A stretch of 10,753 bases of DNA from an uncultured Microbacteriaceae bacterium (lineage in GTDB: Bacteria > Actinomycetota > Actinomycetes > Actinomycetales > Microbacteriaceae), in assembly GCA_934661165.1 (NCBI GenBank), contig CAKUJB010000049.1:1-10753 (forward strand). Reading direction: 5' to 3'. The notes beneath the pieces are model-generated. The model searched no databases. It was given only the letters and a program-made list of their open reading frames with translations, and was not told the DNA's origin. Shown here piece after piece: positions 1 to 6,839 of the stretch (the stretch's first letter is position 1; every line of letters begins with the position of its first letter). Made by a program: the position numbers and the translations under genes.

Positions 1-83
1 GAGCGCCAGCGAGGCACCCGCCCGGAGCGGAGTCGAGGAGGCTCAGCGACAACTCTGAGCCTGACCCGTTCCTGAAACGCGGC

Positions 84-111
84 GGGCCGCACTCCCTCGG
101 GGGTGCGGCCC
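84..111. terminator. GC-rich hairpin terminator
   Basis: A perfect 9-bp inverted repeat, GGGCCGCAC at 84-92 and GTGCGGCCC at 103-111, has a C/G-rich loop that can pair further. It is followed on the plus strand by GTTTCG, a short T run. The flanks gaaac (74-78) and gtttc (112-116) are also complementary, so the hairpin could serve either strand. It probably ends a gene lying to the left of the window, since no gene is visible in 1-226. A smaller inverted repeat (GCTCAG at 41-46, CTGAGC at 55-60) sits just before it. Confidence 0.7.
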
Positions 112-212
112 GTTTCGTGTGGGGTGGCGCATGCTGGACCATGCCGGGCCGAGGTCGGCGGCCGTGGTGGAGCGGCGTCGCTCGACCGGCATCGGCAGAG
201 GTGAGTGGCCGC

Positions 213-218
213 AGGAGG
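213..218 (+). promoter_or_regulatory. Strong Shine-Dalgarno site before ATG 227
   Basis: AGGAGG at 213-218 lies 8 nt before ATG 227. That ATG opens a frame which stops at 328, while the coding-like frame downstream (252-455) is a different one. The good ribosome site is the main reason to suspect a 1-base frameshift between 227 and 252 rather than a chance ORF. Confidence 0.5.
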
Positions 219-226
219 GGGAAGAC

Positions 227-455
227 ATGCGCGATCCGATCAGTCGTGGGGTGGCTGCTGAGATGCGCCGCGGTCGGCGTCATCGTGTGGCTCGGGGCGG
301 GGGTGCTGCTCTCGTTGTGGACGGGTGACGGTGCGTCGCGCTCGGTCGGCTCCGTGCTCCTGCAGTCGTCGCTGGCGAACCCCATCACCGTCACCCTCGT
401 GGCCCCCTCGCCCGGCGGGTCACGGCGGCGCAGCCCTGGTGGCAGCGGGCCATGA
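227..455 (+). pseudogene. Small single-helix membrane protein, apparently frameshifted
   Basis: ATG 227 has a strong SD site but its frame closes at 328. From about 252 to the TGA at 453-455 a different frame shows the genome's high third-position G/C. It encodes one clear transmembrane stretch (WLLRCAAVGVIVWLGAGVLL) and then a Ser/Gly/Arg-rich tail. Dropping one G from the run GGGG at 248-251 would join MRDPISRG directly to the helix and give a protein of about 75 residues. This could be a real mutation, a sequencing error, or a gene starting at an alternative codon such as GTG 246. The stop overlaps the next start (ATGA), which suggests translational coupling. I recognise no family and assign no function. 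Confidence 0.4.
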
Positions 456-718
456 ACTGGTGGGAGTTCGGCGGCTTTGCGAGCCTCGTCGGCTTCGTGA
501 GCCTCGTCGTCAATGTCTCGCTCGTGTCCCTCTACGAGCTGGCCACGGGCGGCTCGGCGGATCTGACCGGCGTGCTCGTCGGGGCCTTCCTCACCGTCTT
601 CTTCGCGATGATCTTCGCCGTGTACCCGTTGTGGTGCCTGCTCGCTGCCCTCGTCGTCGGCCCTGGCCCTGCCCCGTCGCGACTCGCCGCCGCCCGCGAG
701 GCCACCGGGCGGGCGTGA
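452..718 (+). CDS. Small two-helix membrane protein, unknown function
   Basis: This 88-residue ORF starts at an ATG overlapping the stop of the previous ORF (ATGA). It has strong G/C bias in third positions. The N-terminal half is hydrophobic and contains a short internal repeat of the pattern x-S-L-V-x-x three times (ASLVGF, VSLVVN, VSLVSL). A second hydrophobic segment, GVLVGAFLTVFFAMIFAVYPLWCLLAALVV in two parts around residues 40-70, is followed by a Pro/Ala/Arg-rich cytoplasmic-type tail. The layout suggests an integral membrane protein with two helices made together with the upstream single-helix protein. It matches no domain I recognise. An antisense ORF over the same bases is much less plausible on codon bias. 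Confidence 0.6.
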   Translation: MNWWEFGGFASLVGFVSLVVNVSLVSLYELATGGSADLTGVLVGAFLTVFFAMIFAVYPLWCLLAALVVGPGPAPSRLAAAREATGRA

Positions 719-935
719 CCTGCGGTGCCCCACGGGTGACCGTCGATCCTGCGCAGGGTCGAGCATCGCGACACGGACTGTCGATGGTGGTGACCGACCG
801 GACCGCTCATGCCCCTCATCGTGCGCGCCCGGCGGACAATGGCCGTCCGCTGGGTGCCGGTCCGCCGACACGCGGTGGCGAACGAATGACATCAACGACA
901 TCGGCCTCCCGAGGCAAGCCTTCGACCTACGGCGG
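719..935. other. Gene-free spacer before the UvrA-like fragment
   Basis: No ORF here has convincing codon bias or a ribosome site. The frame continuous with the UvrA-like protein is open throughout but has no ATG, GTG or TTG before 1038, and its translation up to about residue WRRF (936) shows no UvrA motif. In particular, the N-terminal Walker A (GxSGSGKS) is absent from all three plus frames. The join between foreign or spacer sequence and UvrA homology therefore lies near 890-940. I see no repeat or insertion-sequence end marking the break. Confidence 0.5.
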
Positions 936-2801
936 TGGCGGCGGTTCGCCGACAGCGGGCTCTTCGACCTGGATGTACCGATCGAGCAGTACAACCGCCG
1001 CGAGCGGCGCCTCCTCCTCGAGGCAGAGCCGGGGGAGGTGACCCCCACCGGAGAACACGCGCTGCCCGGGCACTTCGAGGGGGCGCTCGTGCGCTTCCGG
1101 CGGATCGAGCTCACCAAGGATCCCGCCGGGTTGAAGGGCGAGGCGAAGGCCGCGCACGAGCGGCTCGTCACGACGGGGCCGTGCAGCGAGTGCGACGGCG
1201 CCCGACTCAACGCCGCAGCCCGCGCGGCGACCGTGTGCGGGCTGACGCTGCAGCAGGCCTACGCGCTCCAGGTCGACGACCTGGCGCGGCTCGTCGACGG
1301 CTGGGACCTCGGCGCGTTGGAGCCCTTACGCGCGGACGTCGTCACGCAGTTGCGGCGCCTCGTCGACCTCGGTCTGGGCTACCTGCACCTGGCCCGCGAC
1401 ACCGCAACGCTCTCGGGCGGCGAGGCGCAGCGCGTCAAGATGGTCCGCCACCTCGGCAGCACCCTCAACGACATGCTCTACGTCTTCGACGAGCCGACGA
1501 CCGGGCTGCACGCCCGCGACGTCGAACGCCTCGCGCGCATGCTCACGACCCTGCGCGACCAGGGCAACACGGTGCTCGTCGTCGAGCACGACCCCGCCGT
1601 CATGGCGATCGCCGACCGGATCGTCGAGATCGGCCCCGGGGCAGGCCGCGACGGCGGGCGACTCCTCTACGACGGCTCGTTCGAGGGGCTACGCGGTGCC
1701 GACACGGTGACCGGACGGGCCCTTGCCGCGCCGCCGGCCGTCCGCGAGCGGCCGATGCGCACCCCGACCGGCGCGATCCGCCTCGCCCACGCGCACACCC
1801 ACAACCTCAAGGACGTCACGGTCGACGTGCCCCTGGGCGGCCTCACGGTCGTCACCGGCGTCGCGGGCTCCGGCAAGTCGAGCCTCATCCACGGCCATCT
1901 CCCGGCCGCGGCAGGGGCGGCGGGCATCGAGGCCGTGCTCATCGACCAGGCACCGATCCGCGGCTCCCGCCGGTCGACGCCCGCGTCGTGGACCGGGATG
2001 CTCGATGAGATCCGGCGCATCTTCGCGCGCCGCAGCGGACAGCCCGCCGGCAGCTTCTCGCCGAACTCCGACGGCGGCTGCCGCGACTGCGAAGGCACCG
2101 GCGTCCGCTACGTCGACCTCGGCTTCACCGATGCCGTGACGACTCCCTGCGAGACGTGCCAGGGGCGCCGGTTCCGGCCCGGAGTGCTGACGTACACCGT
2201 CGACGGGCTGAACATCGCCGACGTCTTCGACCTCACGATGGACCAGGCACGCAGCGTCTTCACCGACACCAAGCTCGTCGCGCTCCTCGACCGCGCCATC
2301 GACGTGGGCCTGGGCTACCTCACCCTCGGACAGACCCTGACGACGCTGTCCGGCGGCGAGCGGCAGCGCCTCAAGCTGGCCCGCGAGCTCACCGGATCGG
2401 CCGCTGTCATCGTCCTCGACGAGCCGACGACCGGCCTCCACCTGGCCGACACCCGACGACTCCTCGATCTGCTCCACGCGATGGTCGACGCCGGGCGCAC
2501 CGTCGTCGTCATCGAGCACGATCTCGCGGTCATCCGCGCCGCCGACCACGTCATCGACCTCGGCCCCGACGGCGGGCACGACGGCGGCCGCGTGCAGTTC
2601 ACCGGCACCGTCGCCGACCTGATCGACAGCGCCACCCACACCGGGGGCGCGCTGCGCGGGTGTGAGGCGAGGTCAGGCTTGCTGTTGGAGTCCGCATCCT
2701 GGACTAGGCCGGTCGAGCTCGACTGTGCCCCTCGAGCGGCGCAGTTCGCCGCGATCGGCATAGGTGAAGGCCTCGAGCCTCGCCTACCCTGGCGAGCGTG
2801 A
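936..2801 (+). pseudogene. UvrA-like (UvrA2/DrrC-type) ABC ATPase, 5'-truncated
   Basis: Full members of this actinobacterial UvrA-paralogue family have two ABC ATPase modules with zinc-binding inserts and act in DNA damage or drug tolerance. Here homology starts mid-protein at FADSGLFDLD (from about 945); the only usable start downstream is GTG 1038, within the family's conserved region. Numbering from 1038: CxxC at 49/52, first LSGGE at 125-129, DEPTTGLH at 151-158, second Walker A GVAGSGKS at 274-281, CxxC pairs at 348/351 and 371/374, second LSGGE at 437-441, and DEPTTGLH at 461-468. The first Walker A and roughly 200 N-terminal residues are gone. The family usually ends near THTGGALRG (about 2660). 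Here 46 extra residues follow, low in similarity to anything I know, and overlap the upstream region of the next gene. The interior is intact, so decay looks recent. It could still be expressed as a 587-residue protein from GTG 1038, but NBD1 could not bind ATP normally. Confidence 0.75.
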
Positions 2802-2820
2802 GGCGAACCGAGGCGACGGC

Positions 2821-3585
2821 ATGACGATCCTCGTCGATCCGGCGGTCTGGCCTTTCCGCGGGCAGCTCTTCAGCCACCTCGCGAGCGACACCTCGATCGA
2901 GGAGCTGCACGACTTCGCCGTGGCGGTCGCGCTGCACCCGCGCTCCTACGACGGGGACCACTACGACGTGCCGGCCTCGCGCTACGACGAGGTCGTCGCC
3001 GCGGGCGCCGTGCCGGTGACCAATCGCGAGCTGCTCGCGGCGATCCAGCGCGCCGGGCTGCGGTTCCGCAAGCGGCGGGGGGAGCGGCCGCTCGCGAGCA
3101 TCACCGACGGTCTGCCCTTCCTCGGGGCGCCGCATCGGCTCGAGATCCTGCGTTCGCCCTTCGAGCCACCGCCGGCGTCGACCTTCGCGGCCGTGACCGT
3201 CGTCGCCGACGCCCGCGACCGGATCCTGCTCGTCGCCAGCCCCAAGCGCGGTGGCTGGGAGTGCCCCGGCGGGTGGCGCGAGCCGGGGGAGAGCCCCCGG
3301 GAGGGTGCCGTCCGCGAGGTCGCCGAGGAGACCTGGGTCGCGCTCGCCCCCGACGCGCTGACAGCCGTCGGCTACGAGCGGATCCGCTTCGCCGGGGCCG
3401 TGCCGGATCCGCGTCTCCACCCGATCAGCCATGTCGCCGTCTACGGCGCGCGCCTGGACACGGTAGGGGAGGACGGGGTCGGCCCGGAGGGCCAGCCGAT
3501 CGTCTGGCTCGCCCCTGACGGGGTTCGCGATCGCTGTGCCGAGGCCGCGTGGTGGCCGCTGCTCGACCGTCACCTCTTCGGCTGA
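2821..3585 (+). CDS. DUF4031-NUDIX hydrolase fusion
   Basis: The 254-residue product starts at ATG 2821 with GAGG seven bases upstream. This start aligns with the usual beginning of DUF4031 (MTILVDPAVWP), so the in-frame ATG at 2764 is rejected. Residues 1-82 are DUF4031, with typical SHLASDTSIEELH and DGDHYDVPASRYDEVV. Residues 121-250 are a NUDIX domain. The NUDIX box at 151-173 reads G-x5-E-x7-REVAEETWV, keeping the metal-binding REVxEE glutamates but with Trp172 where Gly is usual. NUDIX enzymes hydrolyse a nucleoside diphosphate linked to another group; the substrate here cannot be told. The gene stands alone, convergent with the HD gene. A TACCCT at 2785-2790 could be its -10 element. 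Confidence 0.85.
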   Translation: MTILVDPAVWPFRGQLFSHLASDTSIEELHDFAVAVALHPRSYDGDHYDVPASRYDEVVAAGAVPVTNRELLAAIQRAGLRFRKRRGERPLASITDGLPFLGAPHRLEILRSPFEPPPASTFAAVTVVADARDRILLVASPKRGGWECPGGWREPGESPREGAVREVAEETWVALAPDALTAVGYERIRFAGAVPDPRLHPISHVAVYGARLDTVGEDGVGPEGQPIVWLAPDGVRDRCAEAAWWPLLDRHLFG

Positions 3586-3621
3586 GTCCAGGGGGCCGCC
3601 CACCTGCGACGAGGGGGCCAA

Positions 3622-3652
3622 CCGCGCTCCGGCGCGGGCGTACTCGCGCGGT
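3622..3652. terminator. Possible bidirectional hairpin between convergent genes
   Basis: The 76-bp gap between the convergent NUDIX and HD genes holds CCGCGC (3622-3627) / GCGCGG (3632-3637), a 6-bp stem with a 4-base loop. An alternative longer-range pair is ACCGCGC (3621-3627) with GCGCGGT (3646-3652). There is no T run. Position and symmetry suggest a shared terminator, but in DNA this GC-rich such stems arise often by chance. Confidence 0.3.
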
Positions 3653-3661
3653 CAGGTTCGG

Positions 3662-4273
3662 TCAGGTCAGGCGTGCGAGCTCTCGCTCGACGTTCGCACG
3701 GGCGGCCGGGGTCCACGCGGCGTCGGCCTCGGGCGTGCCGTAGATCGACGGACGGTCGATGAGATCGCGCAGGATCGCCGAGCGTGCCTGCGCATAGGTG
3801 GCCGCGTCGACGAAGCCGTACTCGGCGCGGACCTGCGCGCAGTACTCGTCGAATCGCTCGGGCGGGGACGCCAAGATCCACAGATCGGCGTCGAGGAGGG
3901 CGACTCCCACGGGGTCGTCCGCAGCAGCCCGATGCGTGGCCGTCGCGCGGATGAGCGAGGTGACGCGCTCGACGAGCGCTGGGTCACGCGCGTCACGACC
4001 CTCACGACTGCCGGACCGGAGGTGGGCCTCGGCGAGCCGCGCGCTCTGCTCCTCATTGTCGGCCCGACGCGGGTCGTAGACGGCGTCGTGGAACCAGAGG
4101 GCGAGCCGGGCGTCCTCGTCGCCGGCGTGCCCGAGCCGCGTGAGGGCGACGAAGGCCTCCGACAGGTGCGTGCGGGTGTGATAGTGCCGTTGCCCCTCGT
4201 CGTAGCGGGCCAGGAGCACGTCGGCGGCGGCCGCGCCCAGATCGGACGCGACCGCCGCCGCAAGGTCGTTCAT
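3662..4273 (-). CDS. HD-superfamily predicted metal-dependent phosphohydrolase
   Basis: The 203-residue soluble protein has features of the COG4339 group of HD-domain hydrolases. These are RHYHTRTHL (residues 29-37), ALWFHDAVYDP with the HD pair at 62-63, a further His at 114 (TATHR), and LLDADLWIL with Asp128 and Asp130. In HD enzymes such His/Asp residues bind divalent metal and hydrolyse phosphoester bonds. The substrate of this group is not known to me. ATG 4273 overlaps the stop of the upstream DUF3349 gene (ATGA) and has no ribosome site of its own, so translation is probably coupled. This places it last in the pitA transcription block, a position fitting a phosphate-related role, which is inference. 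Confidence 0.8.
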   Translation of the reverse strand: MNDLAAAVASDLGAAAADVLLARYDEGQRHYHTRTHLSEAFVALTRLGHAGDEDARLALWFHDAVYDPRRADNEEQSARLAEAHLRSGSREGRDARDPALVERVTSLIRATATHRAAADDPVGVALLDADLWILASPPERFDEYCAQVRAEYGFVDAATYAQARSAILRDLIDRPSIYGTPEADAAWTPAARANVERELARLT

Positions 4274-4704
4274 GCCGATGGTGACTGCCCTGGTCCGTTC
4301 GAGGTGCCCGGTCCGTTCGAGGTGCCTGGTCCGTTCGAGGTGTCCGGGTCGGTCGAGCCACCCGGTCCGTTCGAACTGCCCGGTCCGGCCGACCCGCCGG
4401 GGCCGGTCGAACCGCTCGGCTCGTCGAGGATGTGCCAGCCGGCGTCGCTGAGGATCTGCGACACCCGCTTCACCTCGGATTCGCTGGCCAGCTCGTCGGT
4501 GATCTTCAGGAATCCCACGCCGACGTCGATGCGGTCGGCCGGGACGATCCCGTCGCGCACGAGTTGATCGCCGAGCTCGCGGGTCTCCTCCTCGGAGAGA
4601 CGACGCCGCAGGATGGCCAGCAGGGGCACGTAGTCGGCGTCGGGGATGCCCTGCGGGTATCCGGCGCGGAGCCAGGCGGCGACGCGTTGCAATGCCGGGT
4701 GCAT
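4270..4704 (-). CDS. DUF3349 protein with hexapeptide-repeat tail
   Basis: The product has 144 residues. Residues 1-95 are a DUF3349 domain, recognised by WLRAGYPQGIPDADYVPLLAIL followed by a helical RRRLSEEETRELG segment and an end near SDAGWHI. The start ATG 4704 has GAAGGAG six bases upstream. From about residue 97 a low-complexity tail of Gly-Pro-Ser/Thr-Asn hexapeptides follows, encoded by an 18-bp tandem repeat, which is unusual for DUF3349 proteins. It is a paralogue of the next gene upstream on the same strand (WLRGGYPDGVPQQDYVALFGVL). The function of DUF3349 is unknown. In M. tuberculosis a DUF3349 gene (Rv0543c) also sits in the pitA neighbourhood. Confidence 0.8.
   Translation of the reverse strand: MHPALQRVAAWLRAGYPQGIPDADYVPLLAILRRRLSEEETRELGDQLVRDGIVPADRIDVGVGFLKITDELASESEVKRVSQILSDAGWHILDEPSGSTGPGGSAGPGSSNGPGGSTDPDTSNGPGTSNGPGTSNGPGQSPSA
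4289..4414. repeat. 18-bp tandem repeat (7 copies) in a coding region
   Basis: Seven consecutive 18-base units run from 4289 to 4414. Three are near-identical, CCYGGTCCGTTCGAGGTG at 4289-4306, 4307-4324 and 4325-4342, and four are diverged (4343, 4361, 4379, 4397). On the minus strand each unit encodes a hexapeptide of TSNGPG type. Units nearest the C-terminal end of the protein are the most alike, suggesting the newest duplications are there. The period is a multiple of three, so copy-number change would keep the frame and the coupled start of the HD gene. Confidence 0.85.
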
Positions 4705-4726
4705 GTCGTCTCCTTCACGACAGGGT

Positions 4727-4745
4727 TGCGGATCTGGGGTCCGCA
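4727..4745 (-). other. Short hairpin in the gap between the two DUF3349 genes
   Basis: TGCGGA (4727-4732) and TCCGCA (4740-4745) form a 6-bp stem with a 7-base loop in the 79-bp gap between the two DUF3349 genes, about 23 bases before ATG 4704. It has no T run, so it may be a weak attenuator or an RNA-processing stem within the operon, or chance. Confidence 0.3.
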
Positions 4746-4783
4746 GCCCAGCCAGTATCTAATGCCCGATTCGTCCGCGCCCG

Positions 4784-5146
4784 TCAGGGCGCGGTCGGCG
4801 CGGCGGCAGACGACGGTGTCGAGTCGGGCTCGCTCAGCGCGATCGCGTCCTTCTCGAGGGGCCAGCCACCCGCGGCGAGACGGGCCGCGACGCGGCGGAC
4901 GTCCTCCTCCCGCGGCTTCTCGTGCAGGTAGTGCTCGATCCGGGTGCGGATCTCGGCCTCGGGCTCGGCGCTGGACAGCAGCCCTTCGTGGCGCAGCTCG
5001 AGGGCGATCTTCTCGATCTCCTCCGGCGTGCACGAGCGGCTCAGCACCCCGAAGAGCGCGACGTAGTCCTGCTGCGGGACACCGTCGGGGTATCCGCCGC
5101 GCAGCCAGTCGAGGATGCGCCCGAGGACATTGCGGTGTTCGGTCAT
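4784..5146 (-). CDS. DUF3349 protein
   Basis: The 120-residue protein is nearly all DUF3349: ILDWLRGGYPDGVPQQDYVALFGVL (about residues 11-35), an acidic helical middle (TPEEIEKIALELRHEG), and a second helical part ending RRVAARLAAGGWPL near residue 94. A short Ser/Ala/Pro tail follows. ATG 5146 has a very strong ribosome site, AGGAGGGG at 5153-5160, which overlaps the TAG stop (5159-5161) of the upstream gene, so translation of the two is probably linked. It is about as long as typical DUF3349 proteins and appears to be the ancestral copy. The downstream paralogue differs by its repeat tail. Molecular function is unknown. Confidence 0.85.
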   Translation of the reverse strand: MTEHRNVLGRILDWLRGGYPDGVPQQDYVALFGVLSRSCTPEEIEKIALELRHEGLLSSAEPEAEIRTRIEHYLHEKPREEDVRRVAARLAAGGWPLEKDAIALSEPDSTPSSAAAPTAP

Positions 5147-5158
5147 CGTCGGCCCCTC

Positions 5159-5449
5159 CTACTTCGGCTCGAAGTGCGGCAGGAAGTTCTCGAACGTCAC
5201 GTGGTAGCCGAAGCCCTTGGCGACGATGATCGAGATGCCGAGCGCGATGCACGCGAGCACGATCCCGAAGCAGACGACGCCGACACCCCGCCAGAGCGGA
5301 TGGCCCGGTGCGTGGTCGGTCTCGGCGTCGCCGCCCGAGCCGTAGGCGTAGGAGGCCATCCCGAGGGAGAAGATCGCGGGCAGGCCCGCGCCGACGAGGA
5401 GGCCGATGACGATGACGTCCATGATGTCGGTGAAGAACAGGCTCAGCAT
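5159..5449 (-). CDS. Small two-helix membrane protein of the pitA operon (Rv0544c-like)
   Basis: The 96-residue protein has two hydrophobic helices, about 10-33 (MDVIVIGLLVGAGLPAIFSL) and 54-77 (RGVGVVCFGIVLACIALGIS). Between them is a short Gly/Asp/His-rich loop, and the tail FENFLPHFEPK is charged. ATG 5449 lies three bases after the pitA stop, with AAGGAG nine bases upstream. Its position between pitA and a DUF3349 gene, and its size, match M. tuberculosis Rv0544c, so it may be an accessory of the transporter. Homology is judged from synteny and general character, not alignment. Function is unknown. Confidence 0.7.
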   Translation of the reverse strand: MLSLFFTDIMDVIVIGLLVGAGLPAIFSLGMASYAYGSGGDAETDHAPGHPLWRGVGVVCFGIVLACIALGISIIVAKGFGYHVTFENFLPHFEPK

Positions 5450-5452
5450 GAG

Positions 5453-6748
5453 TCAGCGCTCCTTCGTGATGGTCTGGGTCGTCTGGGTCGTGGACTCGCC
5501 GACCTCGGTGACCTCGACGGCAGCGGTCGCGCCGGAGGTGCGCGCGGTGGGCGCGAGGCCGCCGTCCCACTCCTCGTTGACGTTGTCCGCGTCGATCGGC
5601 GTCTTCTGGGCGTGGCGGTACATGTAGTAGGACAGCCCGAGCAGGATGCCGAAGATGACGATCGTGCCGGGCAGCTCACCGAGGTAGTGCCCGAGGAGGA
5701 ACATGAGCCCGCCGATGAGGGCGGCGGCCGGGAGCGTGATGCACCAGGCGACGGCCATGCGGCCGGCGACGCCCCAGCGCACCTCGGCGCCCTTGCCGAT
5801 ACCGGTGCCCATGATCGAGCCGGTCGCGACGTGCGTCGTCGACAGCGGGAAGCCGAAGTGGCTCGAGGTGAGGATGACCGCGGCGGCGGCGCTCTCAGCA
5901 GCCATGCCCTGCGGCGAGGTGATCTCGACGAGGCCCTTGCCCAGCGTGCGGATGATCCGCCAGCCACCGAGGTAGGTGCCCAGAGCGATCGCGAAGGCGC
6001 AGCTCACCTTGACCCAGAGCGGGATCGAGGTCGTGTCGGTCCACGTGCCGTAGGCGATGAGGGCGAGGGTGATGACACCCATCGTCTTCTGCGCGTCGTT
6101 CATGCCGTGCGCGAGCGAGACGAGCGAGGCGGTGCCGATCTGGCCCCAGCGGAAGCCGCGCTCCTTGTAGCCCTCGGCCACCTTGCGGGTGATCCGGTAG
6201 ACGAGCCACGTGCCGATCATCGAGATGAACCCGGCGATGAAGGGCGAGGCCAGCGCGGGCAGGATCACCTTGCCGACGACGCCGTCGAGCTTGGTGCCGT
6301 CGCCCATCCAGTTGACGCCACCGAAGCCCAGGGCCGCGATCGCCGAGCCGATGAGGCCGCCGAAGAGGGCGTGCGAGGAGCTCGAGGGGAGCCCCAGGAG
6401 CCAGGTGAGCAGGTTCCACACGATGCCGCCGATGAGGCCGGCGAACACGATGAGCATGAGGAGGTGGCCGCCGTTGTCGAGGAACTCCGGGCGCGGGGCG
6501 CCGGACTTGTCCTGGATCGTGACGACGGCATTGGTCACGGTGAGGGCGACCTCGACGGACAGGAAGGCGCCGATGAGGTTGAGGATCGCCGAGAGGGTGA
6601 CGGCGGCCTTGGGCTTGAGTGCGCCCGTGGCGATGGACGTGGCCATCGCGTTCGCGGTGTCGTGAAATCCGTTGGTGAAGTCGAACGCCAGAGCGGTGCC
6701 GACCACGAGGATGAGGAGGATGAGTTGTACGTCCACGGGGTCAATCAT
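5453..6748 (-). CDS. pitA: Low-affinity inorganic phosphate transporter, PiT family
   Basis: The 431-residue polytopic membrane protein imports inorganic phosphate, usually as a neutral metal-phosphate complex driven by the proton gradient. The duplicated PHO4 signatures are present: FTNGFHDTANAMAT (residues 24-37) and AHGMNDAQKTMGVI (213-226). Each is paired with a serine-rich re-entrant motif, GLPSSSSHAL (119-128) and FGFPLSTTHV (298-307). About ten helices fill residues 7-375; the last 55 residues are a polar cytoplasmic tail rich in Thr and Glu. ATG 6748 is preceded in frame by a stop and by no Shine-Dalgarno site (GCTGCCCCC), so initiation may be weak or depend on a short leader. It heads a five-gene block. 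A PHO-box-like repeat lies 92 bp upstream. Confidence 0.92.
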   Translation of the reverse strand: MIDPVDVQLILLILVVGTALAFDFTNGFHDTANAMATSIATGALKPKAAVTLSAILNLIGAFLSVEVALTVTNAVVTIQDKSGAPRPEFLDNGGHLLMLIVFAGLIGGIVWNLLTWLLGLPSSSSHALFGGLIGSAIAALGFGGVNWMGDGTKLDGVVGKVILPALASPFIAGFISMIGTWLVYRITRKVAEGYKERGFRWGQIGTASLVSLAHGMNDAQKTMGVITLALIAYGTWTDTTSIPLWVKVSCAFAIALGTYLGGWRIIRTLGKGLVEITSPQGMAAESAAAAVILTSSHFGFPLSTTHVATGSIMGTGIGKGAEVRWGVAGRMAVAWCITLPAAALIGGLMFLLGHYLGELPGTIVIFGILLGLSYYMYRHAQKTPIDADNVNEEWDGGLAPTARTSGATAAVEVTEVGESTTQTTQTITKER

Positions 6749-6803
6749 GGGGGCAGCGTGGGCAGCTCAGAACCGACCGAGGTCCCGCCTTTGCGCACTA
6801 CCC

Positions 6804-6812
6804 GGACTAAAT
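6804..6812 (-). promoter_or_regulatory. Candidate -10 element for pitA
   Basis: On the minus strand GATTTAGTC contains a TAnnnT-like -10 about 55 bases before ATG 6748 and about 28 bases after the PHO-box-like repeat. No good -35 hexamer is seen at the right distance, which would fit activator dependence. The call is tentative. Confidence 0.3.
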
Positions 6813-6839
6813 CGCCCCCACCTGCAGTGATGTGATCCA

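Noticed and set aside
719..935. Missing N-terminal half of the UvrA-like protein in another frame
   Set aside because: All three plus frames were read through this region and none has a Walker A or other UvrA N-terminal motif.
935..2008. A 357-residue plus ORF overlapping the UvrA-like fragment in another frame
   Set aside because: It is extremely Arg-rich with no domain; the third frame carries the ABC ATPase motifs.
2760..2820. Inverted repeats around GCCTCGCC / GGCGAGCG / GAGGCGA before the NUDIX gene, as an operator
   Set aside because: The repeats are short, GC-only and imperfect, with no resemblance to a known operator.
3650..3675. GTCAGGT direct repeats at the end of the HD gene as an attachment site or repeat element
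   Set aside because: There are only three short copies (GTCAGGTTCG, GTCAGGTCAGG) and no integrase or element boundary nearby.
4922..6835. A 637-residue plus-strand ORF opposite pitA and its neighbours
   Set aside because: It is an antisense shadow: its translation is Arg/Asp/Gly/Glu-rich without domains, while the minus strand encodes a clear PiT transporter and small operon genes.
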